A stretch of DNA of 5,304 nucleotides, from positions 1 through 5,304 of the forward strand of contig PSRN01000026.1 of NCBI GenBank assembly GCA_003176075.1, written 5' to 3'. Position numbers and translations under genes: made by a program. Source of the DNA: Bdellovibrio sp. (GTDB lineage: Bacteria > Bdellovibrionota > Bdellovibrionia > Bdellovibrionales > Bdellovibrionaceae). The notes beneath the pieces were generated by a model. That model was not told where the DNA came from and searched no databases. It saw only the letters and a list, made by a program, of their open reading frames with translations. Of the stretch, positions 1 through 5,304 are shown in pieces; position 1 is the first letter of the stretch, and each line of letters begins with the position of its first letter.

Positions 1-1109
1 AAACCGCCCAAGGCAGGACCTAAAATTCGACCCAAAGCCGCCGTTCCCTGGGTTGTCCCCAGCACCTGCCCCTGTTCCTGCGAATTAGTGAGAAGGCTCA
101 CGCTCCCTAAAATGGAGGGTGACGTGAAAGCATGACCGAAGGGAAACACCGTCATGGCGAGCGCCAAGAACCAAATACTTTGGGCAAATCCGATCATCAA
201 TAAACTCAGTCCCATCAATGAGATCCCGAAAATCATTAACCACCGTTCGCCCACCTTGGGCAGCAGCTTTCGCACCAAGAAACCCTGATTGAACGTACCC
301 AGAACGCCAATGTACGCAAAACCAAAACTCACTTCCCGGATGCCCCAGCCAAATCGATCATTCACGAACAAGCTCAGCGTGGCCTCCATCGTGGACATCG
401 CCGTCGACATCAAAAAAAATAAGAAAATAAGCCGACCCACGGTGGGCCTCATCAACGCTGAAAAAAGAAGCTCCAATCGTCCTTTCGTGGCTTGATCTCG
501 TCCCCCCGGTTGGCGGGTTTCCGGCAAGATTCGCAGTCCCAGCAGCCAAGTGAGCAGGCAAAGTCCGGCGACGAATAGCAGCGTGACCGTGCTGGCGAAG
601 AATTTCTTTGTCGAGTACAACTGCGCCAGACTCGAAACGCCTCCACCAAGCGCCGGTCCAACGATAAAGCCAAGACCAAAAGCCATCCCAATCAGAGCCA
701 TTCCCTTGGATCTTTCCTTGGGTGGAGTCAGATCTGAAATCGCCGCCGTCGCGGTGGATAGACTGGCGCCAAAAAATCCGGCCATGCCGCGCGCGAAAAT
801 CAACATCTCGACGCTTCTGGAAAACGCGAACACCAGGTAACTTGCGGCCTCACCCAGCAAACAAAAAAGCAAAATGGGCCGGCGCCCGTGGCGGTCGCTC
901 AGTCGCCCCCAAAAGGGCGCAAAAAAGAATTGCATCAAACTGTAAATGGACATCAGCAGGCCCACTTGAAAGGCCGTTGCCCCCATCTCACGGCTGAGGA
1001 TCGGCAAAAGCGGAATGATGACACCAAACCCGACGAGATAAAGAAAAACAGTCAAAAAAATAATTTTGAGTCCGGATTTACTTTGATCGTTCATGAACAA
1101 TCGATTCAT
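1..1109 (-). CDS. MFS drug-efflux-type transporter (TetA/DHA1-like), C-terminus missing at window edge
   Basis: This is an inner-membrane major facilitator superfamily antiporter, probably exporting small molecules or drugs with proton exchange. The visible part is 369 residues; about one helix is likely missing, since the family usually has about 400 residues and 12 helices. Translation gives alternating hydrophobic helices from about residue 14. After helix 2 comes the MFS motif A, GRLSDRHGRRP (residues 68-78). Helix 4 carries R107-G108 in the usual motif B position. Helix 5 carries the antiporter motif C, GFIVGPALGG (147-156). A second copy-like GRILGPALGG (360-369) falls in the equivalent helix of the second half. 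A hydrophilic loop at about 194-222 joins the two six-helix halves. ATG at 1109 gives the longest frame, but an in-frame ATG at 1094 (residue 6) is a real alternative; neither has a clear ribosome binding site. It is divergent from the barrel gene. The fold is certain; the substrate cannot be read from sequence. Confidence 0.93.
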   Translation of the reverse strand, partial: MNRLFMNDQSKSGLKIIFLTVFLYLVGFGVIIPLLPILSREMGATAFQVGLLMSIYSLMQFFFAPFWGRLSDRHGRRPILLFCLLGEAASYLVFAFSRSVEMLIFARGMAGFFGASLSTATAAISDLTPPKERSKGMALIGMAFGLGFIVGPALGGGVSSLAQLYSTKKFFASTVTLLFVAGLCLLTWLLGLRILPETRQPGGRDQATKGRLELLFSALMRPTVGRLIFLFFLMSTAMSTMEATLSLFVNDRFGWGIREVSFGFAYIGVLGTFNQGFLVRKLLPKVGERWLMIFGISLMGLSLLMIGFAQSIWFLALAMTVFPFGHAFTSPSILGSVSLLTNSQEQGQVLGTTQGTAALGRILGPALGG

Positions 1110-1112
1110 AAT
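1083..1112 (+). promoter_or_regulatory. Candidate sigma-70-type promoter for the outer-membrane protein gene
   Basis: TTGATC (1083-1088, 4 of 6 to the -35 consensus) is separated by 18 bases from CATAAT (1107-1112, 5 of 6 to the -10 consensus). Transcription would start near 1119, leaving a leader of about 42 bases before the ATG at 1161. The site overlaps the first codons of the divergent transporter gene. This is a consensus match by eye only. Confidence 0.4.
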
Positions 1113-1133
1113 CGAAGGTGCGGGATTTGTCCA
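1105..1133 (-). promoter_or_regulatory. Candidate promoter for the divergent MFS gene
   Basis: On the minus strand TGGACA (1133-1128, 5 of 6 to the -35 consensus) is followed after 17 bases by TATGAA (1110-1105, 4 of 6 to the -10 consensus). This -10 box contains the upstream ATG at 1109. If the promoter is real, transcription would begin near 1098, and the protein would start at the ATG at 1094 on an almost leaderless message. That would agree with the lack of a Shine-Dalgarno sequence, but the match is weak. Confidence 0.22.
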
Positions 1134-1151
1134 CGTTCGATCGCTAGCACC

Positions 1152-1158
1152 AGGGGAG
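1152..1158 (+). promoter_or_regulatory. Ribosome binding site fixing the start of the barrel gene
   Basis: AGGGGAG lies just before the ATG at 1161, with an unusually tight gap of two bases after its last G. It supports 1161 over the upstream in-frame ATG at 888, because only the 1161 start gives a protein beginning with a signal peptide. Confidence 0.6.
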
Positions 1159-1160
1159 TT

Positions 1161-2306
1161 ATGAATTGGTTAGGCACCAAAGAGGTCACCACCCTCTTCG
1201 CAGTCACCTTATTTCTTGGCCCGCGCCTTCAAGCGGCCCCATTCGAGGATTTCAAGTTCGGTACGCCCGGGCGGTTGGATGTCCTTTTTCAAGGTTTCTA
1301 TACAGCGCCCGATTCTAATTTCGACAAGTCGGGGAACACGTTCACCGGTTTACCGGCAGGCGACTTCTATAAGCTGACCACCCTGGACCTCGGCGTAAGA
1401 GGTCGCATCGATACCAACTGGCATGTCCACGCTTCGGCCCGCTACGCCGCGGCCACCGCCCAGACCAACCTTCCGAGTCTCCCCGCTTTTAACAAAGCCA
1501 ACTCGAATTTTTCGCAAATTGAGTTCGGGACGGATCTCACGATTCCGGCGGAGTCCATCCTTCTGATCCCCGATTTGACCGTCATTGTCCCCACCGTTTC
1601 GACCGATCGAAGCTCCACCGAACTGGCGATCGGTGAAGGGGCCTTTCAAGCCATAGGCCGCCTGATCATCCGCTTGGAGAGAAGATCCTATCGACTGGCG
1701 GGATTCGCCGGCATCAATTATTTCGACAAAGGCCGGGCCATGGAGCTCCCCTACGGAATTCTCGGCGAACTGACGTCGGGTCGCTGGAACTTTGGCGCCG
1801 ACCTGCGCGGATACTCCTCGATTTCCAATGACAGCGACCTTGCGAATGAACCCACCGCGAATATCAGTTACTTTTGCCCCTTCGACGGCTGCGCCAAGCC
1901 CTTTGCCGCCTACAATCCCGCGCTGTTGCAAACGGATATCTGGTTTCGGTACAACTCTTCAAAATCCTATTCCTTCTTCGCCGCAGCTTCTTATGACGTG
2001 ACCGGGACCAATGTGGCGCGGGGATGGGGCTTTGGCGCGGGCCTGATCTTTCATTGGACTCCTCGTGAGTACCCGTCGCCATCTCATTCGCATCCTCAGA
2101 TGTTGGCGCCGGAAGAACAACCTCAGTTTGAAGAGTCGATCGAAGAATTTCCAGACCAGCGCAATTTTTCACCGACCGGCTCCCGCTCGATGACTCCCGA
2201 TGTCGCGCCAAATCCCGAGGTGAAGATAAAAAAATCCTTGCAAAATGAACTCAATAAAACAGAGATACAAATCGACTCAAAGACCAAGAAAAATACTGAA
2301 GAATAA
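1161..2306 (+). CDS. Predicted secreted outer-membrane beta-barrel protein with charged C-terminal tail
   Basis: This 381-residue protein has not been assigned to a named family. Residues 1-25 look like a Sec signal peptide: K7, a hydrophobic stretch TTLFAVTLFLG, and a likely signal peptidase I cut after LQA (23-25). From about 38 to 299 the sequence alternates short amphipathic strands with Asn, Asp, Ser and Gly-rich turns (for example LTTLDLGVRGRIDTNWHVHASARYA at 72-96, given as a region), typical of an outer-membrane barrel. The stretch GEGAFQAIGRLIIR (158-171), followed by repeated aromatic and basic strands, resembles predicted outer-membrane transporter barrels; this is an impression, not a database match. 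The last strand appears to be GWGFGAGLIFHW (288-299). About 82 further residues follow, Pro and Glu-rich and then Lys and Asn-rich. A CPFDGC pair (239-244) may form a loop disulfide. The 888 start was rejected because its first 91 residues are antisense to the transporter gene. Confidence 0.72.
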   Translation: MNWLGTKEVTTLFAVTLFLGPRLQAAPFEDFKFGTPGRLDVLFQGFYTAPDSNFDKSGNTFTGLPAGDFYKLTTLDLGVRGRIDTNWHVHASARYAAATAQTNLPSLPAFNKANSNFSQIEFGTDLTIPAESILLIPDLTVIVPTVSTDRSSTELAIGEGAFQAIGRLIIRLERRSYRLAGFAGINYFDKGRAMELPYGILGELTSGRWNFGADLRGYSSISNDSDLANEPTANISYFCPFDGCAKPFAAYNPALLQTDIWFRYNSSKSYSFFAAASYDVTGTNVARGWGFGAGLIFHWTPREYPSPSHSHPQMLAPEEQPQFEESIEEFPDQRNFSPTGSRSMTPDVAPNPEVKIKKSLQNELNKTEIQIDSKTKKNTEE

Positions 2307-2329
2307 AAGGTCTCAGGAAATTGCTCCGC

Positions 2330-2343
2330 CGGCACCTCCGCAG
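2330..2343 (+). repeat. Partial look-alike of the valS palindromic repeat
   Basis: The bases CGGCACCTCCGCAG differ at one position from the 3' half of the 29-base repeat in valS (CGGCACCTCCACAG). The left half of the hairpin is not preserved, so this may be a decayed remnant or chance. It lies in the 57-base gap between the barrel gene and valS, 20 bases before the valS start codon. Confidence 0.3.
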
Positions 2344-2354
2344 ACCAATAAACC

Positions 2355-2359
2355 GAGGA
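2355..2359 (+). promoter_or_regulatory. Ribosome binding site of valS
   Basis: GAGGA lies four bases before the ATG at 2364. It supports that start, which also gives the usual ValRS N-terminus about 45 residues ahead of the HIGH motif. The gap upstream shows no T-box leader. Confidence 0.6.
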
Positions 2360-2363
2360 CTTC

Positions 2364-5141
2364 ATGGAACTTTTGTCGGATCGCTACAACCATCAAGAAG
2401 CCGAGGCGCGCAATTACCGATGGTGGGAAGAACAAGGTTTTTTTAAGGCCGACGATCGATCCACCAAACCGCCGTATTGCATTATTCTACCGCCTCCCAA
2501 TGTCACCGGGTCGCTTCATCTGGGACACGCTCTGGATCAATCGATTCAAGACTGTCTTATTCGCTGGAAGCGCATGAACGGCTTCAATACTCTTTGGCAG
2601 CCAGGAACCGATCATGCCGGTATCTCCACGCAGACGGTGGTCGAAAAAGAATTGAAGAAGGAAAAGCTGACCCGCCAAGGCATTGGACGGGAAAAGTTCC
2701 TGCAGCGGACTTGGGAGTGGAAACGCCTCAATGGTGACCGCATCACCCTGCAGATGCGCCGACTGGGCGCCTCCTGCGACTGGGATCGCGCCGTTTTCAC
2801 CCTTGACGATCGCGTTTCAGCGGCCGTGCGCAAAGTGTTTGTGTCCTTGTTCCGCAAAGGCTGGATTTATCGGGGTCAGCGGCTGGTGAATTGGAGCGGT
2901 CCTCTGCAAACAGCCATTTCCGATCTTGAGGTTGAGTACAAACAAGTCAAGGGTTCGCTTTGGCATATCCGGTACCCTTTGGAAAATGGCCGCGGCCATT
3001 TGATTGTGGCGACGACACGCCCCGAGACTCTGCTTGGCGACACGGCGGTTTGTGTACATCCCCAGGATGAGCGGTACAAACAATGGGTCGGCCAAAACGT
3101 GATTTTGCCGCTTTTGACCAAGTCGGTGCCTTCGGCACCTCCACAGAAGCGGAAGATTCCGATCATCGCCGACTCCTACGTCGACATGAAATTCGGATCA
3201 GGGGTCGTCAAGATCACGCCCGCCCACGACTTTAACGATTACAAGATTGGTAAGAAGCACAACCTTCCCTTTATCAATATTCTGGATACCAACACTTTCT
3301 TGAATGAGCACGCGGGTCCGTATGCGGGGCTGTCCGTGACCGAGGCGCGCAAGAAAGTTCTTGAGGACTTGAAGGCCCAGGATCTTTTGGAAAAGGAAGA
3401 GCCCCACGTTTTGAACGTGGGACATTGCTCCCGGTCCGGAGCGGTGGTGGAGCCTTTTCTCTCGGAGCAATGGTTTGTCAAAATGGATCAGTTGGCTGTC
3501 CCAGCCCAGCGGGTCGTGGAATCCGGCACCATCAACATTGACCCGGAATCGTGGACCAAGGTTTACCTCCACTGGATGAGCATCATTGAGGATTGGTGCA
3601 TTTCCCGCCAGCTGTGGTGGGGGCACCGCATTCCCGCCTGGTACTGCAAAGACTGCCAGCAAATCACCGTTGCTGAAAAAGATCCCACGTCGTGCGAACA
3701 CTGCGGGAGCGGCAATCTCACCCAAGATGAAGACGTGCTCGACACTTGGTTTAGCTCGGCCCTTTGGCCCTTTTCGACCCTCGGCTGGCCGGAAGAAACC
3801 GAAGCGCTCAAGACTTTTTACCCAACCAATGTTTTGGTCACCGGCAACGACATTCTCTTTTTCTGGGTGGCGCGCATGGTGATGATGGGGCTCGAGTTCA
3901 AGCGGGATGTCCCCTTTCGCCAGGTTCTTCTTCACGGGATGATCCGCGACTCGCAAGGAAGAAAGATGTCCAAGTCCCTGGGGAATGGCATCGATCCCCT
4001 CGATCTGATCGAGAAATACGGCGCCGACGCGCTTCGCCTCACCTTTTTGGCACATGTCCACGCCGGCAAGGACTACAAGTTCAGCGAACAGCGGCTTGAA
4101 GGCTACCGCAATTTTATGAATAAGATTTGGAACGCCACTCGTTTTGCCCTCAATGCCCTGCAGGATTTCCAAGTCCCGGAGGCAGGGGTTCAAGCACTTC
4201 CCAATCGGGCGCAAATCTCGAGCTACGATCAGTGGATCATTTATCGACTGGCTCAAGCGGAGGACCGGGTGGAGGAAGCGCTTGAGGAATTCCGCTTCGC
4301 CGACGCCGCCGGGGAACTTTATAGTTTTGTGTGGTACGAATTCTGCGATTGGTACATCGAATTCAGCAAATCCGTCTTTTCATCGCCTCCGTCGGAGGAA
4401 CGAAGCGCCAGCCAACTGACCATGGCGCAGGTCTTGAATCGGATCGTTCGCTTGCTTCACCCCTTTGTTCCCTTTATTACCGAAGAGATCTACAGCAAGT
4501 TGCCGATCAAAAATAAGGCTTGCATTGTCGATGAATATCCCAATATCCGCACTGACCGGGCTTTTCTGGCTCTCGGGCAGGAGGCAGCGGCGGTCGAAGT
4601 GGACTTGGTGAAAGGAATTGTTTCAGCCATTCGAAATATCCGCGGCGAAAACCGAATTCCGCCGGCGGCGCGAATCAACGTCAGAATCGTTCCCTCCGAT
4701 GAACACGCGCAAAAAATCATCGGCGAACATCGAGCCGTCATGATGGCCCTCGGGAGAGTGGACACCTTCGAGATCGGCGAAGACGAAGGGTCGCTTTCCA
4801 AGTGCGCTCTCAGCTTGGTGAACGTCCAAGTCGGTGCCTTCGGCACCTCCACAGTGGGCGACGGCGGCCAAGTCGCCGCCGGTGGCATTTCAGGCCAATC
4901 CAGCGTTCGCGTGATTGTCCCGCTGCAGGGACTTGTCGACATCGACGAAGAAATCAAACGCATCCACAAAACCATCGAAAAGCTCGATAAGGACATCGCC
5001 ATTTTGGTGGGTCGTCTTTCCAATGAGAATTTCGTCAAGAATGCCGCCGAAGAAATTGTTCACGGCGATCGCCAGCAACTCGAACAGGCCAAGAAGCAAG
5101 TGCAGGATTTGCGCGAGTCGCTGACCCGTCTGCAGTCGTGA
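2364..5141 (+). CDS. valS: Valyl-tRNA synthetase (ValRS)
   Basis: A cytoplasmic class I aminoacyl-tRNA synthetase that charges tRNA-Val with valine using ATP and edits mischarged threonine; essential for translation. The 925-residue frame is complete and near the family's length. The HIGH motif is HLGH (52-55) within PPPNVTGSLHLGHA, and GTDHAGI (81-87) is ValRS-typical. The CP1 editing domain spans about 190-345, with ATTRPETLLGDTAV (216-229) and KITPAHDFND (283-292). The valine-site signatures ISRQLWWGHRIPAWY (413-427) and DVLDTWFSSALWPF (457-470) follow. C428, C431, C444 and C447 form a likely zinc knuckle. KMSKS is at 534-538. An anticodon-binding helical domain covers about 615-780, and the tRNA-binding coiled-coil arm about 859-925. 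Two segments look inserted compared with typical ValRS: about 252-261 in the editing domain and about 821-845 before the coiled coil. Each contains the same 29-base DNA repeat. All catalytic motifs are intact, so the enzyme should be functional. Confidence 0.98.
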   Translation: MELLSDRYNHQEAEARNYRWWEEQGFFKADDRSTKPPYCIILPPPNVTGSLHLGHALDQSIQDCLIRWKRMNGFNTLWQPGTDHAGISTQTVVEKELKKEKLTRQGIGREKFLQRTWEWKRLNGDRITLQMRRLGASCDWDRAVFTLDDRVSAAVRKVFVSLFRKGWIYRGQRLVNWSGPLQTAISDLEVEYKQVKGSLWHIRYPLENGRGHLIVATTRPETLLGDTAVCVHPQDERYKQWVGQNVILPLLTKSVPSAPPQKRKIPIIADSYVDMKFGSGVVKITPAHDFNDYKIGKKHNLPFINILDTNTFLNEHAGPYAGLSVTEARKKVLEDLKAQDLLEKEEPHVLNVGHCSRSGAVVEPFLSEQWFVKMDQLAVPAQRVVESGTINIDPESWTKVYLHWMSIIEDWCISRQLWWGHRIPAWYCKDCQQITVAEKDPTSCEHCGSGNLTQDEDVLDTWFSSALWPFSTLGWPEETEALKTFYPTNVLVTGNDILFFWVARMVMMGLEFKRDVPFRQVLLHGMIRDSQGRKMSKSLGNGIDPLDLIEKYGADALRLTFLAHVHAGKDYKFSEQRLEGYRNFMNKIWNATRFALNALQDFQVPEAGVQALPNRAQISSYDQWIIYRLAQAEDRVEEALEEFRFADAAGELYSFVWYEFCDWYIEFSKSVFSSPPSEERSASQLTMAQVLNRIVRLLHPFVPFITEEIYSKLPIKNKACIVDEYPNIRTDRAFLALGQEAAAVEVDLVKGIVSAIRNIRGENRIPPAARINVRIVPSDEHAQKIIGEHRAVMMALGRVDTFEIGEDEGSLSKCALSLVNVQVGAFGTSTVGDGGQVAAGGISGQSSVRVIVPLQGLVDIDEEIKRIHKTIEKLDKDIAILVGRLSNENFVKNAAEEIVHGDRQQLEQAKKQVQDLRESLTRLQS
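3118..3146 (+). repeat. Palindromic 29-base repeat, copy 1, in the valS editing domain
   Basis: The 29 bases are identical to those at 4826-4854. The core is a hairpin with a 6-bp perfect stem, GGTGCC (3125-3130) and GGCACC (3134-3139), around a TTC loop. It is flanked by CCAAGTC on the left and TCCACAG on the right. Here it is read as KSVPSAPPQ (residues 253-261), between the strand VILPLL and the strand KIPIIAD. From knowledge of the family, these strands are normally joined by only a few residues, so about 9-10 residues appear added, close to the repeat's length. Confidence 0.85.
4826..4854 (+). repeat. Palindromic 29-base repeat, copy 2, before the valS coiled-coil arm
   Basis: An exact second copy in the same orientation, with the hairpin stem at 4833-4838 and 4842-4847. 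It is read in a different frame from copy 1, giving QVGAFGTST (residues 822-830). It sits in the linker between the end of the anticodon-binding region and the strand VRVIVPLQGL that leads into the coiled coil. Similarity stops abruptly on both sides. Confidence 0.85.
4862..4881 (+). repeat. GC-rich hairpin adjoining repeat copy 2
   Basis: A 7-bp perfect inverted repeat, CGGCGGC (4862-4868) and GCCGCCG (4875-4881), with a 6-base loop, eight bases after repeat copy 2. It encodes part of the Gly and Ala-rich stretch VGDGGQVAAGGISG (831-844), which also looks like extra sequence relative to typical ValRS. It may be part of a larger insertion, or just a by-product of Gly and Ala codons. Confidence 0.45.
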
Positions 5142-5167
5142 GGTCATCTCAAAATGAGACGAAGACC
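5142..5167 (+). terminator. Weak interrupted hairpin after valS, possible terminator
   Basis: GGTC (5142-5145) pairs with GACC (5164-5167), and inside it TCTCA (5147-5151) pairs with TGAGA (5155-5159) around an AAA loop. It begins directly after the valS stop codon. There is no T-tract on either strand, so intrinsic termination is doubtful. The position between valS and a possible convergent gene is the main argument for it. Confidence 0.25.
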
Positions 5168-5218
5168 AAAATCCGGAGCCCTTTCTTGTCACACGTTGTG
5201 GGTCGTTCAGAGGGTGGC

Positions 5219-5304
5219 TTAAGTCATCACCGTATTGACCGATGGATAAATGTTACCGAGCCGGAGTGAGTCACGACCCTTGTCATCAATTTCTGTCGTT
5301 TGAT
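5219..5304 (-). CDS. Possible 3' end of a convergent gene, product unknown
   Basis: On the minus strand a frame is open from the right window edge for 27 residues and stops with TAA at 5221-5219. It reads as a protein-like mixed sequence that includes EIDDKGRDSLRLGNIYPS. I do not recognise a family. It would converge on valS with a 77-base gap. The piece is too short to be sure: a plus-strand frame starting at ATG 5242 is open over the same bases but lacks a ribosome binding site. Confidence 0.33.
   Translation of the reverse strand, partial: QTTEIDDKGRDSLRLGNIYPSVNTVMT

Noticed and set aside
888..1160. Upstream extension of the barrel gene to ATG 888
   Set aside because: It is antisense to the conserved transporter N-terminus, including motif A, and would bury the signal peptide inside the protein.
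1350..1931. Minus-strand open frame of 193 codons inside the barrel gene
   Set aside because: Gly and Arg-rich shadow translation with no recognisable motif; the plus-strand reading has a signal peptide, ribosome binding site and strand pattern.
2309..2346. GGTCT/AGACC inverted repeat spanning the gap before valS, as terminator or leader structure
   Set aside because: Only 5 bp with a 28-base loop and no T-tract; no T-box features are present.
3403..3421. Perfect 8-bp hairpin CCCACGTT-TTG-AACGTGGG in valS
   Set aside because: It encodes HVLNVG in a conserved ValRS segment (the HC-RSGAVVEP region), is not repeated in the window, and such a stem is not surprising by chance in 5 kb.
3198..4256. 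Long minus-strand open frame (352 codons) inside valS
   Set aside because: It lies wholly antisense to conserved ValRS core motifs, has no recognisable domain, and is best explained as a codon-bias shadow.
5235..5260. TTGACC as a -35 promoter box near the right edge
   Set aside because: No acceptable -10 box at 16-18 bases; the nearest AT-rich stretch, GATAAA, is far too close.
5200..5279. 7-bp inverted repeat GGGTCGT / ACGACCC downstream of valS
   Set aside because: The arms are 66 bases apart with no other support, within chance expectation.
5242..5304. Plus-strand open frame from ATG 5242 to the right edge
   Set aside because: It has no ribosome binding site and only 21 codons; the minus-strand frame over the same bases looks more protein-like.

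Overview
The window suggests a Gram-negative bacterium of moderate GC content. It encodes a secreted beta-barrel-like protein with a signal peptide, so an outer membrane is likely. The general style recalls Bdellovibrionota or other former deltaproteobacterial lineages, but no marker here fixes the taxon and that placement is only an inference.

Layout. Positions 1-1109 (minus strand) hold most of an MFS efflux-type transporter whose C-terminus lies beyond the left edge. A 51-base divergent spacer follows, with candidate overlapping promoters. Positions 1161-2306 (plus) encode a 381-residue predicted outer-membrane beta-barrel protein with an unusual charged C-terminal tail. After a 57-base gap comes valS (2364-5141, plus), a complete valyl-tRNA synthetase of 925 residues. 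Downstream is a short spacer with a weak hairpin, then possibly the 3' end of a convergent minus-strand gene (5219-5304, low confidence). I see no tRNA or rRNA gene, CRISPR array or insertion sequence.

The most interesting signal is a 29-base DNA repeat present twice, base for base, inside valS (3118-3146 and 4826-4854). Its core is the hairpin GGTGCC-TTC-GGCACC. The two copies are read in different reading frames, giving SVPSAPP and VGAFGTS. The repeat has no stop codon in any of its six frames. Both copies fall at linkers where the protein appears longer than typical ValRS. This fits a small palindromic element that inserts in-frame into genes, similar in principle to the Rickettsia palindromic elements but much shorter. 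A partial look-alike (13 of 14 bases) lies in the gap just upstream of valS.

The three main genes do not form an obvious pathway. The transporter is transcribed away from the barrel gene. The barrel gene and valS run in the same direction and may be co-transcribed, but the spacing does not prove it.
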